Part shown: piece after piece, positions 24,224-35,696 of the stretch
How positions within the stretch are numbered: position 1 is the stretch's first letter
Layout: each line of letters opens with the position of its first letter
Assembly (NCBI RefSeq): GCF_023973825.1
Contig: NC_090125.1
Location: 1,113,501-1,177,500, forward strand
Origin: Plasmodium brasilianum
Lineage: Eukaryota; Apicomplexa; Aconoidasida; Haemosporida; Plasmodiidae
DNA length: 64,000 nucleotides
Direction of reading: 5' to 3'
Program-made: the position numbers and the translations under genes
The notes under the pieces: generated by a model
Databases searched by the model: none
The model's input: only the letters and a program-made list of their open reading frames with translations
What the model was told of the DNA's origin: nothing

Positions 24224-25159
24224 AATGTTGTAATGTAAAAAATTACTCTAAGCATTAGTATGTTTAATATCTATATATTTTGCTTTATTTTATTAGTTTT
24301 ATTTTATTAGTTCTATTTTATTTGTTATGTTTTACGTTATTTGCTGTGTTTTATTAGTGTTATTTTATTTATTTTCGTAAGACACAGCATTTTTTATTTG
24401 TGCGTTTTCCCTCACATTTAAGCATATATGATACATACATAAAATAAAATTTTGAAAAACTTCTATATTAGTACTGCTAATATAAACAGGTGTATCTTTG
24501 TTGAATCAAATAACACAGTTCTGCTTTATGTACGAAAATACGCAAAAAAAAGAAAAAATATAAATTGGAAAATATAATAACAAGCACATATTCAACACAA
24601 TAATTTTCGCTTCAATCCATAAGTGGACGCCTCGTATTTTTACCTTTTTTTCTTTTTGCCTTTAAATGATGTAATAGCTTAAATAAAATTTTCTCTTTTC
24701 CTGCTTAGTACACTGCCTTGTTGCTTTTAATTTGTATATTCATGCTTATATATAACATATACAGGCACGCGTTCCAGGGCGTCTTACCCTAGTACCCAAA
24801 AAACCAAAAGATGTCCATATGATACAGTGTTGTACATTTAAATATTTAAGTTGAACAAGAAAAGAAAAAAAAAAAATTATGCACACACAATTAAATTGAT
24901 CGTAATTTTACTGCAGTGTTTTTAAAAATTTTAAGTTTTTAAATTAAAAAAAAATTCAAAAAAATGAATGGTCGACGGGAGAAAAAAAAAAAAAAAAATA
25001 AATATATATGTATATATATATAAATACGTACATAGTTACATATAAATTCCTAGTCACACTATTAAAAAACATATTTCCCTTTTTACGATTAACATACGTT
25101 AGTCCGCTTTAGTTTTATTTAAATGTGTGTAAACAATTTGAGCTGAAAAAATAAAAAAA

Positions 25160-25345
25160 AATTAAGATATAATAAACCAAGATATAATAAACCAAGATAT
25201 AATAAACCAAGATACAATAAACCACGATATAATAAGACAAAATAAAATTAGATATAATAAGATATAATAAAACAAGATATAATAAGATAAATTAAAACTA
25301 GATATAATAAGATATAATAAAACAAGATGTAATAAAATAAGACAT
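25160..25345. repeat. A-rich 15-bp tandem repeat (GATATAATAAACCAA)
   Basis: Perfect copies first, then variants of AAGATATAATAAAACAAGA. Non-coding. Confidence 0.85.
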
Positions 25346-25769
25346 AATAAAATAATATATCTTGTTTTTTTTTTAAATTCGAATTTAAAATTAGGAATAT
25401 GTTGTTTATTGTGCGCACCATTTTACAGTTTTTATTTCTGTCTTTAAAAAATAAAGTAAAACTTAACAAGACAAATATATTTTTTCTTCTTTTCTACTTC
25501 CATATGCACCTACTTTTTTTTGCGAAGTTGTCTTACATTTTTTAGGTGCATTACGCTCAGTTCAGTATTCATTTACGCAGTGCTCTATTCAATTCCTTCT
25601 TTAATAGTTTTCCTTTAGGTTAAATGTTTTTAAGAAATATGTGTACACATTAGTATAATAAATAGCTTCATTATCATTATTACAAATTTGCTTATTAGTA
25701 TGACAGCTTTGGTATTTATGAAATTACTTCCCTTATTTTAAGAGCGTTTACATGAACAGTGCAGGGAAA

Positions 25770-25925
25770 AAAGAAAAAAAGAAGAAAACACAAAAAAAAA
25801 AATAAGAAAACACAAGAAAAAAAAGAAGAAAACACAAGAAAAAAAAGAAGAAAACACAAGAAAAAAAAGAAGAAAACACAAGAAAAAAAAGAAGAAAACA
25901 CAAGAAAAAAAAGAAGAAAAACAAA
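25770..25925. repeat. A-rich tandem repeat, about 21-bp unit (AAGAAAACACAAGAAAAAA)
   Basis: About seven near-identical copies. They read as Lys/Thr/Gln on + and Phe/Ser/Cys on -; neither has other coding features. Confidence 0.88.
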
Positions 25926-26134
25926 AAAAAATAGAAAAATTAATGAAAGAATGGAACTTCAAAATTTCACACAATTTCCCATTAAAAACTTTTAACTGTG
26001 CATGGTTACTGTACATTCATTTGTCTTCACCTGTTCATTTGTTTATTCCCCTTTTTGTATTAACAAAAAAAAAAAAAAAATATTCGTAGCATTTCTTTTT
26101 CTCACTAATATTGCGTTATATGCATGAATATAAA

Positions 26135-26177
<43 letters not shown>

Positions 26178-26199
26178 ATTACAGACCTAACATAAAACA

Positions 26200-27576
26200 A
26201 TGAAAGGAAAAGTAATTTATTTTTTTTATTTTTTCCCCTTCTTTCTAGCCTCACTAAATTATGTATCATCTAGGAATCAAAATCCCCCTATACCATTGAA
26301 CGAAACACTGAATGAAAACCAGAATGAAAGTCAACATGGCAATCAGAAAAATCAAGATGTAGATGTATTAGAAACATTAACAAAAAACATTACTACAGAT
26401 GAGTTCAATTCCTTTAATAATAGCGATGAGAAAGAACAAAAAGGAAAAGAAACTATGAAGATATACAAAGGTGAAAGTGAGGCAAAAGAAGAAACTAACG
26501 AGGAGCCAGAAAAAAAAGAAAAATTTTTGGAAAATGTTGACAGTGTATTAAAACATAACAGTAATGTATTTCTGGGAAAAAATGCAAAAGGAGTTAGTAC
26601 TGAAGTGATAGCTTCAGATGTTAATAGTACAGATGGAACAGTAACAAGCCCTAGTGTAAAATTATCGAAAGGAGTTGATGAAGTTCCTGCTTCTGCAGGC
26701 CCTGCAGATAAGCAAGTACGGCAAGATAACCCTGGGAACGATAACGCTGGTAATGATAACCCTGGTAATGATAACCCTGGTAACGATAACACTGATAAGG
26801 ATAACCCTGGTAATGATAACCCTGGTAACGATAACACTGATAAGGATAACCCTGGTGAAAAAGGAGATACAGAAGGAAAACCAGAAGAAAGCAGTTTAAC
26901 TGTACCCGACCAGTCACCACCAATTCAACCACAAGACAGTACTTCTGAAACATTAGACAGTGCTGCTTTAAGAAATAATCAAATCGAAGGTAATGGACCG
27001 CGTAGTACAGTGTCAAGAGAACCCCAAGTAAGACACGCAGATCCTACTGCAGCTACTGTAAATTCCGCACCCTCACCAAATGGTGGAATAGAAATTTCAA
27101 ATGGTAGCACATCTACACATAACAGTACAATAAACACAATCAAACATTTAGATAGACTGTATGATGAAATCCTTGCTGGAACAGAAATGACACAACGGGT
27201 ACGTTATAGTCATAGAATGAGTGAGCGTAACCATAATAGTAGTAATAATATTAATACTAAATATGAGCAATTTAAAAAAGAATTTAATGAATATATTATG
27301 AATGAAAAGGAGTATGAAATGATGAAGAATCTTATTGACACTGTTTTTTCTAAAGGTAAGGTAGGGACTGAGAAAAAAAATGCACTACATGAACTGTTTA
27401 AGAATGCATTAGAAAATGATAATTTTAAAGAACAGTTCAAAAATGTTATGTATGGTATTTATAGTTTTACTAAACGGCACAGTTATCTAAGAGGTGATGT
27501 AACAACAAACAATGAATTTTACGATAAATTTTATGACAATGCGGTTAGTCTACTAGACACATTGCTAATTAAGTGA
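26200..27576 (+). CDS. MSP7-B: merozoite surface protein 7 family, Asn/Asp/Pro/Gly repeat type
   Basis: Secreted merozoite surface protein. In P. falciparum MSP7 is shed with the MSP1 complex, and family members bind P-selectin. This 458-residue single-exon copy has a signal peptide (1-24, ending YVSS), an acidic N-terminal part without the KKQIEKIQ module of units E, H and I, the motif FLGK at 124-127 (others have FxGQ), a DNPGN repeat (about 177-221), a Ser/Pro/Thr linker and the C-terminal MSP7 domain from about 312 (IKHLDRLYDEIL, KYEQFKKEFNEYIMNEKEYEMMKNLI, NVMYGIYSFTKRHSYLRG). The C-terminal domain has no cysteines, whereas C, E and H each have two. No lesion. Confidence 0.95.
   Translation: MKGKVIYFFYFFPFFLASLNYVSSRNQNPPIPLNETLNENQNESQHGNQKNQDVDVLETLTKNITTDEFNSFNNSDEKEQKGKETMKIYKGESEAKEETNEEPEKKEKFLENVDSVLKHNSNVFLGKNAKGVSTEVIASDVNSTDGTVTSPSVKLSKGVDEVPASAGPADKQVRQDNPGNDNAGNDNPGNDNPGNDNTDKDNPGNDNPGNDNTDKDNPGEKGDTEGKPEESSLTVPDQSPPIQPQDSTSETLDSAALRNNQIEGNGPRSTVSREPQVRHADPTAATVNSAPSPNGGIEISNGSTSTHNSTINTIKHLDRLYDEILAGTEMTQRVRYSHRMSERNHNSSNNINTKYEQFKKEFNEYIMNEKEYEMMKNLIDTVFSKGKVGTEKKNALHELFKNALENDNFKEQFKNVMYGIYSFTKRHSYLRGDVTTNNEFYDKFYDNAVSLLDTLLIK
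26728..26862 (+). repeat. 15-bp coding repeat in MSP7-B (DNPGN)
   Basis: Nine units of five residues, mixing DNPGN, DNAGN and DNTDK. A DNTDKDNPGNDNPGN higher-order block is repeated. The repeat also holds open antisense frames that are not genes. Confidence 0.93.
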
Positions 27577-29719
27577 ATTATACGAAATAATTTTACTACA
27601 TATACTACCTCGTTGCTTTTATTCCCACGCTCTTCTGTTCATAAACGTTGCTACCTCTGAACATGCGTGTGCATATACAAGCACATTATGCATATGTATA
27701 TTGCATATATATATATATATACATATGCACATATATTTATATGCGCAGTGTACTTGTATATGCTAGCGGGTCAAATGGAGTAATAAACTATATTTACAGC
27801 ATTGTACATCACTAATAGTTAATATTTTTTTTTTTTTTTTTTCAAACACTTTTTAAATATGTATTCAGTTGTACTCTTGAAGGTATATATGAAAACTCTG
27901 AAAAAAAAAAAATAATAATAAATTCATAAACACATAAACAATAATAGTAAAAATGGACTTTTCTAAATTCTCCGTATTTTATAACTGTGAATAGATTGCT
28001 ATTCAAACGATATTTCCAATTTTTTTTTTTGTCATTATAGAATAAATTTCTATATCAAAAATTTGCAATTTTTTTTTTTTTTTATAGTTTTAATTACCTG
28101 TGTGACGTGCAAAAATAAAATAAAAATGAACATTTTTGTTTATTTGATTTTTTTTAACATTTTTCTCCCAAATATGAACACTCTACGTTTATATTTATAT
28201 TTATATATATATGTATATATATATATATGGATGCGTTCACATGTGAGCCCACCTACACGCGCACACACATGTACATTTACATTAGCCATATATGCATATG
28301 AATAAGCCTGTACGGAGCAGTTGTAATATTGATAATTTCGTTTAACTGCAATACAAAATAAAATATTCTAAAATGGAATGTACAAATTACGTTTTAATAA
28401 TACAACAAACAAAAGGATATATATGCCTATGTTCATTCTTTCATTATTTAATGAATGCAATCATAACACTGTAGTATAACAACACTTATGAATAAACATA
28501 CATGTATGTGTACACCTACACACACATATACATATATATATATATATTTACGGTTTAACAACATGGGCAATTTTTGCTTTTTTGATACCCTTGAAAAACA
28601 TGATCAATCGTTTTTGAAATTTTTAAAAAAGACAATTTTTTTTGGATAAGTTGTATCAATTAAAAAACCATTTTTAAAATGCAAAAGCAAAAAGGTTAGA
28701 TGTGAAATAAAAATTGGCAAAAAAGGATGGACATGAATTTTTTTTTTTTTTTTCTAGCTTTGTAGTATTTTTTCATTATATATATCTTATGCATATGAGT
28801 GTATAAAATTGTATTTTTATATATTTATTATATACACGTACATGCATTTTTTTTATTGCGAAATATTTTTCCTTTGTGCAATATTATGCTTGTGCATTTA
28901 GAAGCTTTGCATTTTTCTGTTTGCACGTTTTTCCGCTTTGCATTTTTCTTTTTGTGCATTTTATTGCTTTCCATTTTGCCCTTTGTGCAGTTTTGGGCCT
29001 TCTTTTTACATCTTTATGTTTTTCCTTCTAGCATTTTACCGCTTTTAGTTTTTCCTCTTTGCATTTTACGGATTGCATTTTACTATTTTGCATTTTACGG
29101 ATTTGCATTTTACGGATTTGCATTTTACGGATTTGCATTTTGCGGATTTGCATTTTACTGCTATGCGTTTTACCGCTATGCGTTTTACTGCTATGCATTT
29201 TACTGCTATGCGTTTTACTGCTTTGTATTTAACCTCATTCACATTTTCCCGCTTTTCATTTTTTTTCGCTACGCCATTTGTTCCATTGTGAATTTATTTC
29301 GTTAAGTGCATTTTTTCGATAAAGGTATTTTTTTCGACCTAGGTGTTTTTTCGTTAAAAATAATTTTTACCTACAGTTTATTACCAGGATATCCTATGCA
29401 GTTTTTATTTTTTCGTTATTTATACTTTTTTGAAAGAGCAACAAATTTTAACGTTTTCATTTTATTCTATTTAAAATTTTTTTTTATATATTTTTTTTTT
29501 TGCGCGTAAATTTTAGAACATATTAATGTGCTAAATAATACTTATATGTATTTATGTACACAAATATACATGTGCATATATATATATATATAAATATATA
29601 CATATATATGTACATATATATATACATATATATATACATATATATATACATATATACATGTATAATACATACCTACCTACGTATACGTGTTTATATAGGA
29701 GAAATTTTTAGCTAAAACA
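27577..29719. other. Gene-free spacer between MSP7-B and MSP7-C
   Basis: TA microsatellites (27700-27740, 28200-28228, 28525-28546), poly-T runs, a 15-bp repeat at 29084-29225 and a TA-rich stretch with ACATATAT units at 29575-29660 just upstream of unit C. The 168-codon Phe-rich ORF at 28799-29305 is a product of T-rich sequence and the repeat. Confidence 0.7.
29084..29225. repeat. 15-bp tandem repeat (TTTGCATTTTACGGA / CTATGCGTTTTACTG)
   Basis: Two successive families of the same 15-bp period, about four to five copies each; looser GCATTTT copies extend upstream to about 28900. Non-coding. Confidence 0.9.
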
Positions 29720-30616
29720 ATGAATAGAAAAATTATCATTTTTTCTGTTTTCCTATTTTCATTACATTCTATGTCATCGCGTCATGTTCAAAGGGACACA
29801 GGAGTGAAAAATGACAAAAAGAATGATTTTCACCAAGGAAAGGAAACAGAAGGTAATAATAAGAATTCCATTTTAAAAGAAGGTATAAGAAATGTATTCC
29901 ATGAAATGAACGAATCAGAAGAAAAAACTAAGGAAGAATTAGAAAATAATAATGATGAAGAATCATTTATTGCGCAGAGTTCGTCGAATTATTCCGAACA
30001 GGATAAGAAAAATAAAAATAATGATTCAAAGATTGAAGAAAAAACATCGGAAAGTATGAAATTTTTTGGTCAATCTTCAAATGATAATAATAGTGGAGGC
30101 GGTGAAGAAATACTACAAACTGATGTGCCAGCTCATAATGAAAATGGTTCGGGTATAGGAGAGCCAGGAAATAATGTTGAAAATAATCCAAATGATAATA
30201 ACAGTGGTACTAACACAACGGAAGCGAAATATACAGATCAACTTTTTGAAGAAATAATTGCAAATTTAAGTAATAAAAATGGATCCAATGAACATAATTA
30301 TCATAATGAATATATTGAGTTTAAAAAAGAATATGACATGTTTATTACTATGAATGAAAATGAATATGAAATAATTCAAAAACTACTTGATGCCTTTTCT
30401 GTACATAACACACATATTTGTAAAGAACCTGATTCTGTATATGAAGCCATTAAAAAAACTATTACTGATAAAACGTATTGTAATGAATTGAAAACTTTTG
30501 TACAAGGTATTTATAATTATGCTAAAGGTCGCAATAATTTAAGAGGCGAAGGAACTAAAGGAGAATTATATATGACATTATTTGAAAATCTTTTGAAGTT
30601 ACTAAGTTCAATTTGA
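29720..30616 (+). CDS. MSP7-C: short, divergent MSP7 family member
   Basis: 298 residues, the shortest intact unit. Signal peptide 1-20 (MNRKIIIFSVFLFSLHSMSS). The N-terminal half is Asn/Glu/Ser-rich and lacks the KKQIEKIQ module. Two candidate protease motifs are present, FIAQ at 83-86 followed by SSS and FFGQ at 115-118 followed by SS, where other units have one. C-terminal MSP7 domain from about 168 (YTDQLFEEII, YHNEYIEFKKEYDMFITMNENEYEIIQKLLD, VQGIYNYAKGRNNLRG). Its two Cys (HICKEP and TYCNEL) are placed differently from those of E and H. Single exon, no lesion. Confidence 0.95.
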   Translation: MNRKIIIFSVFLFSLHSMSSRHVQRDTGVKNDKKNDFHQGKETEGNNKNSILKEGIRNVFHEMNESEEKTKEELENNNDEESFIAQSSSNYSEQDKKNKNNDSKIEEKTSESMKFFGQSSNDNNSGGGEEILQTDVPAHNENGSGIGEPGNNVENNPNDNNSGTNTTEAKYTDQLFEEIIANLSNKNGSNEHNYHNEYIEFKKEYDMFITMNENEYEIIQKLLDAFSVHNTHICKEPDSVYEAIKKTITDKTYCNELKTFVQGIYNYAKGRNNLRGEGTKGELYMTLFENLLKLLSSI

Positions 30617-31499
30617 ATTGCTGTTAAGTATAAACATTTTCTTTAATTTTGTCCAACTTTCCTTAATTCTCCATAATTCTCGTAATTTCGGGAAACAAAA
30701 ATTACACATATATATATGTATGTATATGTATACATATGTACGTATATGTATATATATGTATGTATGTGTATGTATATGTACGTATATATATCTTACGAGA
30801 AAATAAAAGCATAAATGAATTATAAGGAAAAATTTTAAATAAAATTTTTTTTTTTTTTTTTTTTTTTGTTTTGTTTTTTTGAAACACACAAGTTGTAATG
30901 GGATAAAAAAAAAAAAATTGAGCTTAACATTTCATCCATCTTTTTTTCCTAAATATATTTAAAAAGGATGACCTCTGTAAACATGTAATCACTACATTAA
31001 AACGATTATATTTTAAGCTACTTACAACTTGTAATTGAGAATAAATTTATATGTGCAAAAAGTAATTTAAAGAGGGTAAAAAAAGAGCAAAAATAAAAGG
31101 TTGATATAAATCCAGTGAACAAGTTGTACCTTCCGCGCCTGGAAGCTATATGAGGAAAAAGTTTGTTATACCAGTACAACACTGCCATTTAAGCTCAGTT
31201 TTCACATGCGCGTAAATTATCTTCACACACTTAATGTATTTTTTGTTCAGAGAATTTTCCTCTTTAATAAAATATACGCAAATGTACAAGCATATACGCA
31301 TTTATATATATATATAATACATACATACATAAATGATGAGACAAATTTTGGCTAGTTGATTTTTTTTTTTTTTTTTTTTTTATATCTTTATTTTTTCACT
31401 CACATTGCGGGTAAAGGTAAATTACACTAGCCTTGCACAACGTAACAGTACCAAATTTTACGTTTTTATAATTTGTTTTAAAAAGTATTAAAAGAACAA
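30617..31499. other. Gene-free spacer after MSP7-C
   Basis: TA/GTATAT microsatellite at about 30700-30790, poly-T runs at 30845-30867 and 31361-31380. A slightly GC-richer patch at 31125-31215 has no recognisable content. Confidence 0.65.
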
Positions 31500-32690
31500 G
31501 TGCTCTTTTTTTCTCCTTTTTTTTTGACTATTATTGGTATCATCCCTATTACGAAAATATTGATTTAACACTAAGCGGAGGAATTACACAATGGGAGATC
31601 AAGTAGGCGTATATATGTACAAAAAAAAAATAAAAAAAATTTAAATTGTTGATAAACGAGAATTATAAAATTATGACAAGGTCTTAATAGAACAAACTGA
31701 AACTGCAACTGAAACTGCAACTGAAACTGCAACTGAAACTGCAACTAAAACTGCAACTGAAACTACAAATACAAATACAAATACAACTAAGACTAAAAGT
31801 GAGGCAAACTAATGTTAACGAAGTTACAAAATGAGCAAGCATTTTCGCGAGTCTCACCTGGTGAACATAATAATTGAATATGCTCACAAGTTAACAGAGT
31901 AGACGCGGAAAGTCGAGCAATAGGATAACCTCCATCATATATAATCAAACGGTTCTAATAAGTGATACACCTTCACATACAAAAGCTAGAGGAATATCCT
32001 AACAGAGATATAATCATTGAAGTGAAAGGAGATAGAATATACGAACATATACAACTAAGTTTTACATAACCACTAACCCCAGATCATCACTTCGTTACAG
32101 AATAAACATCAGAGTAAACAAGTGCATAAATTTAAAGTTAACTCATATATGTTACAAAAGAAAAGAGTGTTGGACATACAAAAAAAAGCACATGCAATTA
32201 CTTGCAGCATCTGTTCGAGAATTCAAAAGGTAGAAATGCTGTTTCATTTGAACAGGTTATATACGTCAACATATCTAATATTAAGCGCTTTAGGGAAACA
32301 CTACGAGGATATATACTAAACATTTCAAAATAAAACTAATGATGTGCAATGTTCTATTCAGGAAGTCAGGTGATATAATGATAATAACCAAGAATATAAT
32401 AAATTTACTATGAATGATACATAGTATAATATTGTTAAAAAAAAAAGCACATGCCTGTTTCAAAGATGGTGCAAAAGAGGGTTTGTATTAGTACTCGTTT
32501 GACTGGTATAATTACCAAAAGCTTTAAAAACATCATAACATAACACATTTCGAAAAGAATTCCAAAAATTTATGTATGGTACATTTATACCTTTGCTAAT
32601 TGTTGTAAATACATGCAAGTTGAAGGGATGAATAGTGCAGATCTGTATAAGGTTCCGCTTAAAAATACGTACCATTACGAAATAGTGAGT
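31500..32690 (+). pseudogene. MSP7-D: decayed MSP7 relic without an ORF
   Basis: No ORF survives, but homology to E and H runs in order. CTAAGCGGAGGAATTACACA followed by TGGGAGATCAAGTA (about 31571-31604) matches the H start region that encodes LRGRNYNMDGDLL. Next come ACTGAAACTGCA repeats (about 31695-31765) where live units have the linker. AATTTACTATGAATGATACA (about 32400-32420) matches FTMNDKEYD; TTTCAAAGATGGTGCAAAAG (about 32458-32478) matches CFKNGAGEG; CATTTCGAAAAGAATTCCAA and TTTATGTATGGTACATTTAT (about 32545-32590) match FRKKFENFMNGIY. The 3' flank (GAACAGCTATTTTACTTTAT, about 32707) also resembles that of E. There are many frameshifts and stops and no start codon is evident. Boundaries are approximate. 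Confidence 0.8.
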
Positions 32691-34039
32691 TATGTGAACT
32701 GAAGAAAGAACAGCTATTTTACTTTATATTTTTTTTTATGTATTGTGTTACATTATTAGTTACATACCTTTTATTTTTTTTTTTTTTTGTATGCACTTGT
32801 CATTAAAGGTCCAATTAATTTTATAAGATAAAAGTTAAAAATGAAATTTTTTTTTTTTTTTAACTGACCTTGCAATAATTTGCATATATGAATATGTTAC
32901 ATAATTATGTAGGTTGTAAGGTAAAAGTAGTAAAGCTATTATTTAAAATAATTTCCATAGTTACACGAATGAAAAACAAAATAATAAATTAAAATAAAAT
33001 AAAATAAAATAAAAGACAAAAGAGAAAACAGAAAACTGCATACAATTTGGGAATGTTCATTTTTATAATTATTTGTACTGAAGCAGTTTTCCGAAATGAT
33101 ATTACTTCATTTTAATTTACGTTAATTTAATTTTTTTCAGTTTATTTTAATTTATTCTAATTTTTTTCAATTTATTCTAGTTTTTTTCAATTTATTCTAA
33201 TTTTTTTCAATTTATTTTAATTTACTCTAATTTATTTTAATTTACTGTAATTTATTTTAATTTACTCTAATTTACTCTAATTTATTCTAATTTATTTTAA
33301 TTTAATTTATTTTAATTAACTTCCATTTCAATTTATTTGTGTATTTTATATTTTTTTTTTTCTCCAATTTTTGACACAATTTGGTTACACTGACCCGTTT
33401 TCTCTTCCGTGCTCATGGCTATATTTTTTAGAAATTAACTGCTCTGATTGAATTTAAAAAAATATATATTTTTTCTTTAAATATTTTAAAACGTTAATAT
33501 AATAAATATATTAAACATAAATTGGTGTATTTCACAATGCTAAAACTTACAGTGCTGTGAAATTTTATTATATTATAAAAAAATTAATATTGCACAGTTT
33601 GAGGATACGAAAAAAGAGAAAATGTGTAATATGTTTGTTCTCTCAGTAGGCAATTAAATTGGAAATATAACAATTACAAAAAAAAAAAAAAAAAAAAAAA
33701 AAATTGGTCAACTCGTAGCAAAACACTATTTGAATATAATTATAATTTATTTTTAATTGTTTTTTATTACTTAAGGTGAATTGAGTGATATTCCTTATTT
33801 TGTTAAAGTGTGTGCATATATGTATGCGTAAGTGCACACATAAATACGCAAATAAATACGTACATAAATACACAAATAAATACAAACTTAAATATTTACA
33901 TACATACGCACATTCCTGTTAACCTCTTTTTGGTGTCTGCTTATTCCTGTGCCTACTTTAGGGGTAAAACAATTTCACACTACCATTTCAGCGCATCGTA
34001 CAATTATATTTTACAAATTTATTATTCTACTTAAAAAGA
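32691..34039. other. Gene-free spacer between relic MSP7-D and MSP7-E
   Basis: Poly-T runs, an AATTTATTCT-type repeat (33100-33330), a 27-base poly-A run (33678-33704) and an AAATACGCAAATA repeat at 33840-33890. The part after about 33380 is probably the MSP7-E promoter. Confidence 0.65.
33100..33330. repeat. T/A-rich tandem repeat (AATTTATTCTAATTTTTTTC and variants)
   Basis: Irregular 10- to 20-bp period with AATTTATT cores throughout. Non-coding. Confidence 0.85.
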
Positions 34040-35239
34040 ATGAAGGGGAATGTTAAAATTTATTTGTTCCTTTTTTTTTTATTTTACGTGCACCATGTAT
34101 CGTCTGATAACAAGTCGAACTTAAGAGGAAAGAATTACAATTTGGATGGTTATATAGTAGATGTATTGCAAAAAAAACTGGGAAATATACATAACATTGG
34201 CCAGAATAATGCTAGCGACAGTTTTAACAAAAAACTTGAGATTTTAAAAAAGCAAATTGAAAAAATACAAAAGTATGAAACCGAGTATGGAGGAAAAGGT
34301 TATGAAGATATTTTGGACAGTGAATTCCAAGATGAGTCAGGAAAAAAAAAAAAAAAAATTTTCGGAATGGATGAGGATGATTTAGACAATTATGACGAAG
34401 ATTTTTTGGGGCAAAGTGCAAAAGGAGGTCAGCATGCTACAAATAGTGCCAATGGAGACGTAACAAGTACTCAACTTACGAATGATCAATCAACTGAACA
34501 AGTAAATGGCCAATCATCCTCAAAAACCGCAGTAGCTGCAGCAGGACAATTAGATCAAAAGGTTAATACAGATGGTAGTTTACCAAATAACCAAACATTA
34601 GCCACATCTACATCTAGTGGATCCTCACCAACAAATAACCCAAGCGCATCAGGAGGATCAGGTGCACAAGATGAGCGAAGTGAAAATTCTGAACTTACCC
34701 CAGAAAACGCACAAAATTCCTCTGAAAAAGGTCAAGAAGGTACACCCCAAACATTACCTAGTTCACCTACTGCAAGCAATCCATCCATACAAGCATCAAC
34801 CAGTGGAAATAGTATTCCTGGGAAGGTTGCAAATGAATCATCTAAGGTTAAACACTTAGACAAAATATATGACGACCTTCTTGAAACATCAGAGACAAAA
34901 AACGAAATCGATCAAACTCCATACCATACAAAATATAACGATTTTAAAAGAGAGTATGACGACTTTACTATGAATGATAAGGAGTATGATATGGTTAAGA
35001 AACTCTTTCAAGAGTGTTTTAAAAATGGTGCAGGGGAGGGTTCAAATACGACTTGTTTGATTGATGTATTTAAAAAAGCGTTAGAAGATAATATATTTCG
35101 AAAAAAATTTGAAAATTTTATGAACGGTATTTACAGTTTTGCTAAGCGTCATAATTATTTAAATGACGAACGAATAAGTAATGAGGAGCAGTACAACGCT
35201 TTACTCAAAAATGCTTTAACTTCATTGAATACATTATAA
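34040..35239 (+). CDS. MSP7-E: merozoite surface protein 7 family
   Basis: 399 residues, single exon. Signal peptide 1-22 (ending HHVSS). N-terminal module shared with H and I: LRGKNYNLDGYIVDVLQKKL, GNIHNIGQNN, FNKKLEILKKQIEKIQKYE, a poly-Lys stretch from 17 consecutive A's (34342-34358), then FGMDEDDLDNYDEDFLGQS with FLGQ at 122-125. The middle is a Ser/Thr/Gln/Ala-rich linker with no clear repeat. The C-terminal MSP7 domain (from about 268) has KVKHLDKIYDDLL, KYNDFKREYDDFTMNDKEYD, two Cys (QECFKNG and NTTCLID) and NGIYSFAKRHNYLND. Its last roughly 110 codons are almost identical to those of H, synonymous sites included, while the linkers do not align. Confidence 0.96.
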   Translation: MKGNVKIYLFLFFLFYVHHVSSDNKSNLRGKNYNLDGYIVDVLQKKLGNIHNIGQNNASDSFNKKLEILKKQIEKIQKYETEYGGKGYEDILDSEFQDESGKKKKKIFGMDEDDLDNYDEDFLGQSAKGGQHATNSANGDVTSTQLTNDQSTEQVNGQSSSKTAVAAAGQLDQKVNTDGSLPNNQTLATSTSSGSSPTNNPSASGGSGAQDERSENSELTPENAQNSSEKGQEGTPQTLPSSPTASNPSIQASTSGNSIPGKVANESSKVKHLDKIYDDLLETSETKNEIDQTPYHTKYNDFKREYDDFTMNDKEYDMVKKLFQECFKNGAGEGSNTTCLIDVFKKALEDNIFRKKFENFMNGIYSFAKRHNYLNDERISNEEQYNALLKNALTSLNTL

Positions 35240-35608
35240 AATAGAATGGACGAAGAGCAGTTATTTTATTTTACACCTTTTTTATATGTTCTTTTTTGTT
35301 TTCAAATGTATGACTATATTTCAGCAAACGTTTGCGAATATATATTTTAATCATATGTATCGCTGCGTTTGGACAAATTTTTTTTTTTTTTTTACTTATC
35401 CTGGCATTAAATTGTATATTCATCTGTTACTCAACTAAACAAGTCATATATTAACATTCTGTTCTTTTTTCTGGTCCAATATTACAATTTCGAAAATGTG
35501 GTCATTTTCACAAACGACTTGAGCATATATTTGTACAGTTACATGTTATGAGAATGTTTTTTAACGAAATTTTTTTTTTTTTTTTGTTTTATTATTTTAT
35601 TTTTTTTT

Positions 35609-35696
<88 letters not shown>

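Larger units (their letters stand above)
24224..26199. other. Gene-free spacer between MSP7-A and MSP7-B
   Basis: Contains T-rich repeats just after unit A (TTTTATTAGT, about 24280-24370), two tandem repeats (separate entries) and a TA microsatellite at about 26137-26172, some 30 bp before the MSP7-B start. No relic of an MSP7 unit is visible. Confidence 0.7.

Noticed and set aside
28799..29305. 168-codon + ORF with YGFAF repeats
   Set aside because: A T-rich spacer with a 15-bp repeat; no similarity to MSP7 and no domain.
32460..32675. 71-codon - ORF
   Set aside because: Antisense shadow of the decayed C-terminal domain of MSP7 relic D.
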